Made by a program: the position numbers and the translations under genes. Below, one piece after another: positions 35,282 to 46,149 of a stretch of 64,000 bases of DNA (the stretch's first letter is position 1; the number at the start of each line of letters is the position of its first letter). Origin of the DNA: Siphonodentalium dalli (taxonomy: Eukaryota; Mollusca; Scaphopoda; Gadilida; Siphonodentaliidae); contig CP136066.1 in NCBI GenBank assembly GCA_032622095.1, forward strand, positions 154,651,152 to 154,715,151, given 5' to 3'. The notes below the pieces were generated by a model. That model was not told the DNA's origin, searched no databases, and saw only the letters and a program-made list of their open reading frames with translations.

Positions 35282-35312
35282 TATATAAACATTGGAAATA
35301 TTCTTCGTAATG
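35282..35312 (+). promoter_or_regulatory. Possible TATA box and start codon of the element's gene
   Basis: TATATAAA at 35283-35290 precedes TTCTTCGTAATG|GTGAGT. The ATG (35310-35312) is the last codon of the first exon, directly before a strong splice donor. The TATA-to-ATG distance (about 20 nt) is short, so the true transcription start is uncertain. Confidence 0.4.
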
Positions 35313-35716
35313 GTGAGTATAACATCATATATATGCCATATCGCTAACCAAAATATATCTCCCTCCATACTAACAGCAAAAAACCCGACAATAGCCGATT
35401 TAGCCCATAATATCGTCTTATAAACTTACACGAAGTAAAGGAACTCCCCGGTTCCCCGAAAAAACTACGGAAAGCCGATTCACCAATAATTTCATTGTCG
35501 GTATTGCAATTTCCAGATACGAATGCAATTTGTAAATCGATGTGCAGTTTCCATATACACATTCAATTTGTAAATCGATTGCTTTATTGAGAATTATTTT
35601 GACTGTTGGTTAAGCCAAATTGGAGACAATGGCTATTTTGAAAACTACACACGATGTTCCTGCGTGCATATATATGGATATGATACCACATTAGAAAACT
35701 GTCTGAATAAGCGAAA

Positions 35717-35872
35717 TGACTGAGTCGCTACCATATTGGGTCCATCCAGCCCATATCAAAGTTCTGAAGTTCAAAACTTCATATATGGAATGCTACTCCA
35801 GAACTTTGACCTGTAGTACTTAAACCGCGGAATGGGGGCTTGATGGATCCAATATGGTAGCGACTCAGTGAT
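35717..35872. repeat. Foldback inside intron 1 of the element's gene
   Basis: Arms of about 34 bp: TGAGTCGCTACCATATTGG.TCCATC and its complement GATGGATCCAATATGGTAGCGACTCA. The middle has a second small palindrome (AGTTCTGAAGTTCAAAACTTCATA). Confidence 0.88.
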
Positions 35873-35994
35873 CTCACTCATAGAGCATGTCTAGTGCGCG
35901 TATAGTCCATATACATCTAACAATGATACTCATATCATTATAAATTGTTATATGATGTAACGCATTTCTTATAGCCTGTATACTTATATTTCAG

Positions 35995-38900
35995 GGTGAA
36001 CCACCGGCGAAGAAACACAAGTTCGACTTCAGTCTTTGTCTAGTATGACAGGACCCGGGACGCACAGATGAAATTGCTAAAGAACCCAGCGCTTACGGAA
36101 AGATTTTGCTGGCTATAAAAGAACGAGCAACGACCGGAGAAGCGTTATATTACACTGCAAACGAACGGCTGGAGGGCTTGGATGAAAATACTCTACGTAC
36201 TAGAAAAGTTCCATGGCACAGATTATGCTACCAGTTACTAACTCTGACTAAAACTGGGAGCAGAAAATCGAAGTCGGCGATTTCGAAAAAAACGTTTCAC
36301 TCGCTCAACTGTGACAACTTACTGCAAAAAGAACTGTTTCTTCTGTCAAAGTAAAGCTACGCGTATGTACCCACTACATCGGATTGAGAGTGATAATGCT
36401 GGAGAGAAATTGAAAATCTCGGTTGAAGCAAGTGGCAACAAAATACTTCTGGTGAGATTACATTCCGCTATTGCCACCAGTGATGCCCATGCTAACGACG
36501 TATTATATCACAAAAAGTGTTGGACTGATAATGTTGAAAACAAAAAAACGCAAGAAAAAGAAAACTGACTGCAGTTCCAACACTGACAGACAGAAATGGA
36601 GTTCTTATCTGGACTGCAACGCGGTCTCAGCGAAGGTGGAGTTTTCAGTATGGCGGATCTGGAGAAAACTTTTAATAATATTTTGGAAGCACGTGGTTGT
36701 AACGTTCAGAATTATGATAGGAGGAGAATCAAATGCCTAATAATAAGTGAGATCGCTGATGTTGTTGTGTCTAGATCATCGCGAGTTAATCAATCAGACA
36801 TGATTTCTCTCAAAATTACAAGGGATGAATCTTTCGTTGAACACATCACTGAACCGGATACTGAGGAAACAGACCGCAAAGTTATCACTGATTGTGCTAA
36901 ATTGTTACGACGTTCCATCTTACACAGGGAAAATTGGAAATTCGCAGGCTCGTTGACAGAATCTGGTTGTTGGAACAAAAGTATCTATTCCAAGTGCTGA
37001 AAAAATCAGCTCGGTAGATCAGCGTGTGCGTACATTGGCCATTGGGGCAGTTGACCGTGTCATCTTGTTTAACTTCCAGACAGGTTAAACACGATAGTGA
37101 GGTCGTGCGCGACAGCAAAGGTGATACGCCTATTCAAGTGGCAGTTGGTATGACTGTGCATCAGTATGTGAGGAGCAAAAGACTAATATGTTTTCTAAAT
37201 GCTCTAAATCTCTCCATCAGCTACCGCCAGGTACTCGAAATAGAAAATCAGATGGCTAATGTTGTGATACGATCGATGAAAGAGAACAACGGTGCCTTCA
37301 TACCCAACAATTTTGTCAGGAAGAGACACATGTTTTTCGCCATCGACAACTGCGATTTCAGGGAGGACACCCCTGATGGAAAACGTACCTTACATGGCAC
37401 TGCACTTGCGCTGTATCAGAAAGGCACCCGGAGATCCGGAAATAACGAGTGCAAATATAACGTCGGACATCTCATGTAAATAAATCGAAGACCTCCCAAC
37501 TTGTTTGACTGACATTCCAGAGTGCTTCACACCGACTAATGCCAAAGTGAAAAACTTTGTTGATCCGAAATACACGGCGAACACTGACTCAATGGATACA
37601 GCTCGCATACAAAACGTCGCATGGATGTATGCTAAAACTCGCGTGCGCGGTCCAGATGAAACACTTCGTGCAGTTCCCACTTGGGCGGCTTACAATTCTC
37701 TTCTGTATGAAAAACTACCACTAACCAAGGTGGCGATGCCTCCAATCATCCCGAACACACCAACTGATAATGGAACATTACTAGCGGCGCTGAAATATTG
37801 TAAAAAAATAAACACCATCATCCTCGGGCCTGAACGTAAATGTGTTGTGACTCTTGACTTGGGACTTTACAAACCAGCTTAGTTTTTGCAATGTCACAGA
37901 GTGGACTGTTCAACTGAATTTATACTTCGACCTGGAGAGTTGCACATAGTGATGGCTATGTTAAGAACGATCGGGTCCCTCATAGATGGAAGCGGAATCG
38001 AATCGATTTGGATAGAATCTGGTGTATATTGTTCTACTGTTTCGAAACAGATTCTGGAAGGCACCCATGTTCGACGTGCAATCAATGCCCACTTAGTTAC
38101 TTGGTTAGCACTATTTCAGTTGTACCAGAGCTCACTTGATGGTAACTCATGTGAGGATCTCACGAATGCAATCACGAATGTCCATCAAACATGCGACGAC
38201 TACACACATCTGAAAGCTTCACACGCAAAATTGGTCAACGTCGTCAAAAAAAGCAGCCATCAGAGCGAGTGTGGAACGGACACAGATGCATCATCGCGGC
38301 CGATGCGCTTGGTGATTATGCAGTACATGAGAATGGTCGAAATAATGTTCATTTTTATCAGTGCATTTCACACCGGCGACTGGGAGTTGCACTTGTCTTC
38401 CCTGGAGAGTTTCTGTAAATACTTTTTCGCATTAGACAAACTGTGTTACTCCCGATTGATTCCATTGTATTTGGCCGAAATGAGGAACTTGCCCAAATCG
38501 GACCCACAGATCTACAAAGAATTTATTTCAGGAAACTGGGTAGTCAATACAAGTAACGTCCCATTCTGTGCCATCGGGGCGGACCATGCTTTGGAGCATC
38601 TGAACCGGGATAATCGGTATTACTCTCAATGTACGAGCAAGAAATCGTTTCTTCTTAATTTCGCCTCAGCTGTCTGAACTTACACGGGAGGCATTTAAGA
38701 TGGCAGCAATCTCAACAACCGACAGAAAACGCCACCATTCTTTATCAACTACGGTCACCACACGCGAGGAGAGGAATGTTGCACAACTCGTGGAAACATT
38801 CCAACAGTTCATCGATCCATTCACATATGCAAATGATGACCTGTTGAACATCGTCACTAAGGCGGTTATGTCTCCGGAAATTTCTTCCAGTTTGCTAAAT

Positions 38901-40596
38901 CTTGAATCGAAGGGACAGGAATTATTGGAATATTTCCTTGATAATCGAATCAGAAAATCGGGACCAAGTGTATTTGATCCGATGAACAAGGCAAAACTAA
39001 AAACGTGGAAGGATAATGCAAAAAAGGTTAAAGTAACTAATGGCGGAATTGTGTTTGAACTGAAAGAAGATCGTGGGTTATTTGCTCGAATGCTGATAGT
39101 TGCACGATCCCGAACTGAAGGATTGTATAGGAAAATATGAACTTTCTGTGGTCCCGAGGTCTTTGTTTTCGGCGGATGGGAAGTTGTTGCACTGTGGGAA
39201 CAAAAGCGCCCTCATGAAAATCCTAGAAGAAATTTCAAGAAAGGTTCCACCAAAGATTCATCGGCCGATCAATTAGTTTCGGAATGCAGGGATATACCTA
39301 ATGTTGACTCTGTATCTAGAAGCTCAGCTATAGTCGACGCAATGGCCGAAGTTCAGGCATTAAAAAAGCCCACATGGGTTGCAAGCTGTGATGATCTGGC
39401 GCGTTTCTTCTACGAAACTATTCACCGAAAAAATTTAACAAAATTTGATGAAACACATGTGGTGTTTGACCGCTACGATATTGAGAACTCACTGAAAACA
39501 GCCACACGGGATAAGAGATTAGGACGGACACAGAGCATGATGTACCACATTGACGGTAAAATGAAACTGTCGAGCACTTCCATGCAGAAATTACATTCGG
39601 ACACGCGGACGAAAGATGAGTTGTCGGTATATTTGGCAAAGTATCTTGTATCGACCTGTGCAAGTACTGGACAAAATATTGTTGTTGCTTTTCAAGATGA
39701 AGTTTTGTCAACAGTTGCTATCGTCGACGTAACAGCTCTTGCGAGCGACCAAGAGGAAGCCGATACAAAGTTGGTGTTACACACCGCAGATGCCACGAAA
39801 AATGGTGCAACAAACATAAGCGTATTCTCTCCAGATACTGATGTCTTCGTACTGTTTCTTTCAAACATAAACTTGATGCATCAATTCTCTTTTGTACTGG
39901 TAAAGGGAAGTTATACAGGGAGGTAAACTTGCGAGATATTTCCAGTCAACTGTCACCTATAGAACTCAAAGGTATCGTTGGGTTTCACGCATTCTCGGGG
40001 GCTGATGTTACTGGGTCTTTCTCCGGAAAAGGAAAATCCACTATGTGGTCTATGTTCATCAAGTCCGATGATGGGATAAAACAGGCGTTCTCAGAACTCG
40101 GATCTGACGTTAACGGGTTGTCTGATAAGATGATAAATGCGCTGGAAATATATGTTTGTAACATTTCACTTCAGTCGCGGAGGTTAGGTGGTATCTTTTC
40201 AGCAAGAAACAGGCTGCGTCCGATAAGCTACCACCAACGCGATCGTCTCTTCTAGAGGGTATCAGGAGGGCACATCTGCAGGCGTTCATTTGGTGGAGTG
40301 CAACAACCGCGCGACAGAGAATCCCTGACGCAGAAGAATTTGGATGGGTGAAGAATGATATATTTGAGCCAAAAACAACAGATCTCCCACCTGCACCGAG
40401 TGCAATCATGCAGCTTATCCGATGCAACTGCTCTAAAAGCAGATGTGAGACGAAGAGATGCAAGTGCAAATGCAATGATCTACCCTGTACTGAATTATGT
40501 TCGTGTGATGGTAATGCTTCTGACTGTGCCAATACTTCTATAACCCGCATACAGTATGACAGCGATGAGGAAATTGATGAGGATGAACCATTTTGA
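35995..40596 (+). pseudogene. Large PIN/XPG-like nuclease protein gene of the 9.5 kb element, multiply broken
   Basis: Exon 2 starts after TTTCAG at 35995 and continues the ATG of exon 1 as GEPPAKKHKFDFSLCLV, then an in-frame TGA (36046) where homologues have Cys. About ten more stops or frame changes follow. Readable pieces in order: 36049-36354; about 36260-36568 (CFFC...YHKKC, a zinc-knuckle-like segment); 36596-37000; 37024-37479; 37505-38677 with one TAG at 37880; 38700-39140; 39136-39280 (SVVPRSLFSADGKLLHCGNK); 39342-39926 (VVFDRYD, EEADTKLVLH and SPDTDVFVL, acidic motifs like those of PIN/XPG nucleases); 39929-40190 (GFHAFSGADVTGSFSGKGK); 40192-40596, with a nine-Cys motif (RCNCSKSRC...KCKC...CTELCSC) and an acidic tail. 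Together it would be about 1,450 residues. Proteins with these blocks are widespread and mostly uncharacterised in invertebrate genomes. The nuclease reading is inferred from motifs. Confidence 0.75.
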
Positions 40597-40637
40597 TATT
40601 GGTGATTAGCTTACAGTTATAAAGCATGATAACATTT

Positions 40638-40790
40638 AAGGAATAATCTCGGTTTCCTAATGTAATTACACAGTCTAAAGGCATATGCCGAATCACAAAC
40701 CTATAAATCGCAAAGCGATTTATAAGAGTTTGTGATTCGGCATATGCCTTTAGACTGTGTAATTACATTAGGAAACCGAGATTATTCCTT
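40638..40790. repeat. Near-perfect 153-bp palindrome just 3' of the element's gene
   Basis: The arms AAGGAATAATCTCGGTTTCC... and ...GGAAACCGAGATTATTCCTT match over about 73 bp with one 2-nt difference, around a 3-nt centre (GCAAAGC). It starts 42 bp past the TGA. TA flanks both sides, so it may be a tiny foldback insertion; it could also act as a 3'-end RNA hairpin. Confidence 0.95.
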
Positions 40791-41349
40791 ATAATTATGC
40801 CATCGATTGTTAAATATTGATTTTAAAGACATATTCGCCCTTAAAATACGATTGAAACAAGGAACTATATGTTCTCGAATAACAGACAAGACTTGAGCCG
40901 AAAACAACTCGCTGCATTCCCGTCCGAATAATATCGATCGATCTGCAGATCGAGTGGGTTTTTCCCGAACGTATGTCAAGGACGAAACAAAACATTAATA
41001 AACTTTTGATCAAAATTAAACATTATTAGCAGAATTTTGGTAGAGGAAAATATACAGTTAGTCTCCATGTCAACTGGGAATCATGAACATGCGATAATCA
41101 AAAAGTTTAGTGAGCATTTTCTTACAGGAATGCTCCTATCTATCGGCAGTGAGCCAAATGCTTTTAAATTTTCGATTTTTCGCACAGTCATTTTGTGTCA
41201 TTGTGATTTTACCGAGAAACAAGTTTTCAGAATAATTAAATCATCATGGCATATAAGGAATTTTAAGATGATTTATTTTTCCAAAATTAATATATTTGGT
41301 AAAATTTAAAGTGATTATTAAATCGCTTGTGTCCAGATAATGCAGACAC

Positions 41350-42185
41350 GTAAACCTTTGTAACACTTTTTAACATATCGGTACACTGAGACGAGTAGAA
41401 GAAATATGATATCCTGCGGTTTTCCCACAGGGACGTTACATTATTTGTAACACCAATCAACGAGTGGTCTCTGTGGATCTCAGAAATCATGTGTATAGCG
41501 GTCGCATTGTAAATATAGAAGGCCGATGACTTCTCTGATCGAGAGGTCACGGTCGTTACACGCTTTGTGTAATAACCGAAGTAAGCAAAGTCGGGCGCGG
41601 TTATTCCATGGATGTGTGACCGGCTTGGGATTCCGGGTGCTGCCAACTTTCGGTGCGACTCCCACACTTCTCTCTCACTCTCTCTCTCTATCGTTCTGTT
41701 ACACATGTAACGTAATGCTTCGTAACAATTTATCGCTACACTGAGACGAGTTGAAAAAATATACTGCAGTTTTCTCACAGGGACTTTATATCATTTTTAA
41801 CACAGTCCTGTCTACGAGCGGTCACTGTGGATCTCTGAAATCATAGAACGATTCGTAACACTTTGTAACATATCGCTGCATTGAGATGAGTTTTAATAAT
41901 ATGCTGCGGTTTTTTTTTTGGGGGGGGGGACTTAATATAATTTGTAACATGTACCGGTAACGCCTCATAACACTTTGCAACATATCGCTACAATAAAAGG
42001 AGGTGAAGAAACATTGAATGCTGCATTTTTTTTTACGGGGACTTTGTAAGTTTCAGTTTGTATGTAGGGCCAGTCTCTGTGGAATCTCAGAAATCATGAA
42101 ACGCTTTGTAACATATCGTTACACTGAGACGAAGGGAAAAAATATGTTGCAGTTTTCTCACGGGACTGGTACAATGTTTGGGGAC
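41350..42185. repeat. Degenerate tandem array (~110-350 bp spacing)
   Basis: The phrase TAACA.TTTGTAACATATCG.TACACTGAGACGAG, then TGCGGTTTTCTCACAGGGAC and often GTCTCTGTGGATCTCAGAAATCAT, recurs at about 41357, 41715, 41855, 41970 and 42103. One unit has T10G10 (41910-41929). It lies between the gene and the right arm of the 9.5 kb element. Confidence 0.8.
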
Positions 42186-42266
42186 ATCTGTAAATAGTAA
42201 TTAAAAATTTCATCCTATAATATAAATTTTAGTGCCCAGAATATATAACCACTAAATTTAATACTC

Positions 42267-42412
42267 TTACCACAGGAGCTTGGAACTTGATCAATAACTG
42301 CCTTAATTATGCTAATTAGCATTTTTTTTGGCCCAGCATTATGGCCAAAAAAAATGGTAATTAGGCTAATTAATGCAATAATTAATCAAGTTCCACACTC
42401 CTGTGGTCTTAC
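42267..42412. repeat. Inverted repeat with ACCACAGGAG arms
   Basis: ACCACAGGAGCTTGGAACTTGAT pairs with ATCAAGTTCCACACTCCTGTGGT, and the AATTATGCTAATTAGCA region pairs with TTAGGCTAATTAATGC. The loop is A/T-rich. A foldback inside the 9.5 kb element. Confidence 0.85.
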
Positions 42413-42760
42413 AAAATGACAAGTGGTGCCTGCTGGGGAAATGTAAATAAAATTATAAATGAAACGAAAACGAAAAAGTTGTGTATGTTTAGTCATGCAT
42501 TTCGTAACGAAACGTCGCAAATACGACCAATTTTACACTCTGTAAACAGCTTGGGAATGTTTATTATATTGGGGCATTGTCTTTATTTGGATAGTTATTT
42601 ATTATTCTTTTATTGGCTTTCATAGCGTTCGTGAAAAAAAATGTGTACTGCGAAGCGAGTGCGAATAAAATAGCGTCCTTAGTTACTATGCAACAGACTA
42701 CAAATATCATTGCCCGCAAGTACTTTTGGGTCGTTTTTGTTGCACTGATAGAATCTCGAC

Positions 42761-42791
42761 CTAATGTAATTATCCGATATAATTACATTAG
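42761..42791. repeat. Small perfect palindrome
   Basis: CTAATGTAATTATCCGATATAATTACATTAG: each arm is 13-14 nt. The arm sequence TAATGTAATTA also occurs in the palindrome at 40638. Confidence 0.85.
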
Positions 42792-42949
42792 CTTTGATAA
42801 ACTCAACGGCAATTTACTATAGAAAATGAAGTGGGTGTAATTATTTCATACTATTGTCAGCTTCGTTTCAAAGCATTGCTATGCGCACTCCTTATTTTAG
42901 CAGAAAGTTACAGTTTGTCACTTATATGCTTCAAATTCGTCCACCTCTG

Positions 42950-43669
42950 CCTAATAAACTCAACATTATCGGTGAAAATGGGCATTTTTGAATTTTCACT
43001 CTTATTTGGCCGCCATCCTGGATATAATTGCGCATAGTTGGTCTAATGGGATGCTAATCGCCCTAAATTAAATGTTTTTTTAACTTCTTCTGTCAAATAT
43101 TGCTCATTTCCATTCAAAATTTGCTTAGAATCCCAGAAGCATTTTTGGTGAAATTTTATACACCATTTTCTAAATTCTCATTTTTGAGAAAATGGGTCAG
43201 GATGAGATGCAAAACACATTAAAATATGTTGCCCAAATGATTATATATTACAATAAAGAAGAAAACAAGTTTCTGTTTGTCACCAGTTTCGAACGTAGGC
43301 AAATGATTAGTGGTGCATGTGCAAAACATCATCAAATTTCCAACTTCCGGTCGCCATTTTGGCCGCCATCTTTTTCGAATAGTGGACATTTTTCGATTAA
43401 AAGAATGGCTGATACACTATAATCACCTCTATGTAGAGATATTCAATGGTACATCTGAAACTTTCTGCTAGAATTGGGTAAAACGTACCATGTATCTGCT
43501 GTTTAAATTCGGACGGCGGCCATATTGATGACGTCATAATTTGGCCCAGTCGCGACCCCCAGGTGTCTAACATTCTTTTTCCAACAATTGAATTATCAGG
43601 CAACATCACTAGCATAGTCGCTATATTTCTTCACAAAATGCACACGGGAGAACATAAGAGCCTCTACTA
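42950..43669. repeat. Right terminal inverted repeat of the 9.5 kb element
   Basis: This is the counterpart of 34172-34880. On the given strand it contains CCAACTTCCGGTCGCCATTT, CGCGACCCCCAGGTGTCTAA and CACACGGGAG before the terminal CATAAGAGCCTCTACTA. Confidence 0.85.
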
Positions 43670-43946
43670 AAAAGTATCACTGTTGACTCCCACAATAACA
43701 TTCAGACCACAATATATATGCAATGTAATAAAATATATTCTGTAGGTTCCTATGTCACAACTATAATTTACTCTAATTATGCACACAAGACAGTGACTAT
43801 GACATAATTAAGTCAATAAAACAATATCCGATAAGCAAGTTCAATAGTTGTTTGTCTAGCTTTCAACATAAACATTTCAGCCCTTATTTATAAAAAATAT
43901 TCCATTCTATTAGTTTAACCATGCATTTCATGATCGATCAGTTTAA

Positions 43947-44134
43947 CCCTTTCATGACGGCAGCTGCGCTGGTGCAGCATTAAAGATACTGTGTCTGTGC
44001 ATTCTCTTATATATGCGAGTATCCCATAGGGAGCCTCGCATATATAAGAAAATGCACTGGCTTACAAGGTCAAAGTAAATATTGTTAGAAACATGGTTTT
44101 CGCAAAATTTCAGAAAGCTTCAGTCATGGAAGGG
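43947..44134. mobile_element. TTAA MITE family A (188 bp)
   Basis: TTAA at 43943-43946 and 44135-44138; ends CCCTTTCATGACGGCAGCTG / AGCTTCAGTCATGGAAGGG. It has one hairpin core only; the second has been deleted. Confidence 0.88.
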
Positions 44135-44138
44135 TTAA

Positions 44139-45652
44139 TGATTTTGCCAAGATTCTGGAGATGCTTCATATTGTCATCATGGAGCAGTTTGCTCATCACG
44201 ATAGTATTCAGCCATTTTCCATCAATTCATTATTCATTATTATGTCATCTTTTTCATCCTGATAGAATCTCTCTGAGGTAAGTGTCGTTACATGTATTTT
44301 TGGAATTTTTGTTTACTTCATTTTCTATATTTAAGATATGTTTTTTGCATTGGAACAATTATTGAAAATTTCTGTTTAATTTGTCATGAAGTCTGATTAA
44401 GACAAACAACCATATTGTCAGTCTCATTGAAACTAGACCCAGGTTTCATTACATTACGATCAACATACATTCTGGCGACTCTCATGGAATAAATTATTTG
44501 AAAACGAAGGAATCGCACTGATGAAATTACTTGCACATCAAAGAATGTGTTGCTTCGACCAATCAATAGCTTCCTGCTAAATCAGTTACTATTCACACTT
44601 TTGCACTTATTCACACAAGCCACACTCAGTGTTCGACTGTAGTCTCATGAAGTTATCGTAAACTGTGCGTTAGCGTCACACATCTTAACTGATCAAACGT
44701 TGTATGTTCAAAATCTAACTAATGTACGTTACTTCATTATTGGGGAATGGTCAGACAGAACAAGTATACATAATAGAATTGTTTTTGCAAAGATATTACA
44801 AATTTATTAACCTATTTCGTATTTTCTCCTAACATGTGGATAATTACGTCAGGTGCCAAATATATTGTTTACTATGTTTGAAAATGCAGTAAATGCATGG
44901 CGCGCATATTCTAAATAAGGAGATGATGCAACATTATCTCAGTATAGCTCAATAATATTATACGAAGAACAGAAAGCATCTTTATCGCTATATTTTTTAT
45001 TTCATTGTTTATTAAATAGCATCTGAATGGTGAAACTTGTATTGTGTGTACAGTAAAGTGCCAAAATTGGTTAGAGGAAAGGTGATCACATTTATAAACA
45101 TGTGCATGTTTGCATGGCCTCAGGAGCAAATGCGTAGATCTATGTGTGGATCAGTTATAAACATTGCCTTATTTGGACACATGTGAATATTAATGAATTT
45201 TCACAAAATATGGGTTCCAGTTAGAATTCCAGTGTCGTCAGATGTAGTTGATAGAAATGAGACCGTGTCTGGATATTTATCGGTCTACCATATTATTGTC
45301 AGAATATATATTCCAGCTCAGTTGGCTCTATACAGTGCTAAGATATTCATCAGAATTGTTATGGTGCTCTGCTGTCATGCCGTCCATCCATCTAGCTGTC
45401 AGTTTTGCACCACAATTGGCATCATATGAGTGTTAAATGGTGTGCTTCAGATTTTTACTTCTAATTTTGGGTATTACGTATGTGTTTGAGAAGTTCAAAT
45501 ACATGTGATAATAGATTGTGACAGAATTAAACTTTACTTCAAATTTCACTCACTTGTTAGTATTAAATGGCTGGTCCCCTATTCAAAAATGTAATTTGTT
45601 GAGTGGAAACTAAGAAGACCAATGTACAACAATTTTCATTATATTGTGTATT
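44139..45652. other. Intron, no gene seen
   Basis: 1.5 kb without a recognised feature. Confidence 0.45.
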
Positions 45653-45656
45653 TTAA

Positions 45657-45907
45657 CCCTTTCTACATTGAATGTATTCTCCCATTCAGTTATAAAAGTT
45701 AACATTGGAATGGTCTATTTTTCATCAAGAGTGACATTCAAGAAATATAAGCAGACGACTGATAATAGAAAGTGCAGAAGAAATCCTATTCATTGGTGGG
45801 AAATGTTCGGATAATAAGTTCAAAATATGGCCTGGTCATTTGTTGAACTTATTAACTGAACATTTCCTAAGGGAACTACTCATCAAGGAATATTTGTATA
45901 GAAAGGA
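45657..45907. mobile_element. TTAA MITE family D, inverted copy
   Basis: TTAA at 45653-45656 and 45908-45911. The interior TCCCATTCAGTTATAAAAGT and GGTGGGAAATGTTC match the complement of the 56384 element; the left terminus CCCTTTCTACATTGAATG and right terminus GTATAGAAAGGA are inverted. Confidence 0.8.
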
Positions 45908-46095
45908 TTAATATTCATTGTATTTTTCCTTCAGCCAGTCCAGGCCAGTATACAAAAATGTGCACCAGTTCAAACTTAGTTGAAGTTATTGCCAAATATA
46001 AACTATTATTTTTAATCATTGTCACTCTATTGTTCCAACGTAAGAAGCTCATCTTAATATATATATAGGGAAGTGTAACAAAAATATTGTGTAAA

Positions 46096-46149
46096 GGTGT
46101 TCTGTTCACACAAGGTATTCTGTTCACACAAGGTATTCTGTTCACATCA
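46096..46149. repeat. 18-bp tandem repeat, three copies
   Basis: GGTATTCTGTTCACACAA repeats at 46096, 46114 and 46132. Confidence 0.95.

Larger units (their letters stand above)
34172..43669 (+). mobile_element. 9.5 kb long-TIR DNA transposon, candidate Academ-like
   Basis: The ends are TAGTAGAGGCTCTTATGT and its complement ACATAAGAGCCTCTACTA. Both flanks have AAA (34169-34171; 43670-43672), a possible 3-bp target duplication. The inverted arms are about 700 bp and degenerate. A broken gene for a large nuclease-like protein occupies 35310-40596 on the + strand. Academ elements are known to encode large proteins with an XPG nuclease domain and a Cys-rich finger and to make 3-4 bp duplications, which fits. 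The superfamily name is recalled from family knowledge and not tested. The element lies wholly inside the last B56 intron. Confidence 0.78.

Noticed and set aside
36046-36048. TGA as a selenocysteine codon
   Set aside because: The gene has many other stops and frame changes and no SECIS-like structure was recognised; ordinary decay explains it.
37390-39711. Minus-strand frames opposite the nuclease-like gene (37390-37680, 38666-38989, 39418-39711)
   Set aside because: They are antisense shadows of the broken + strand gene.
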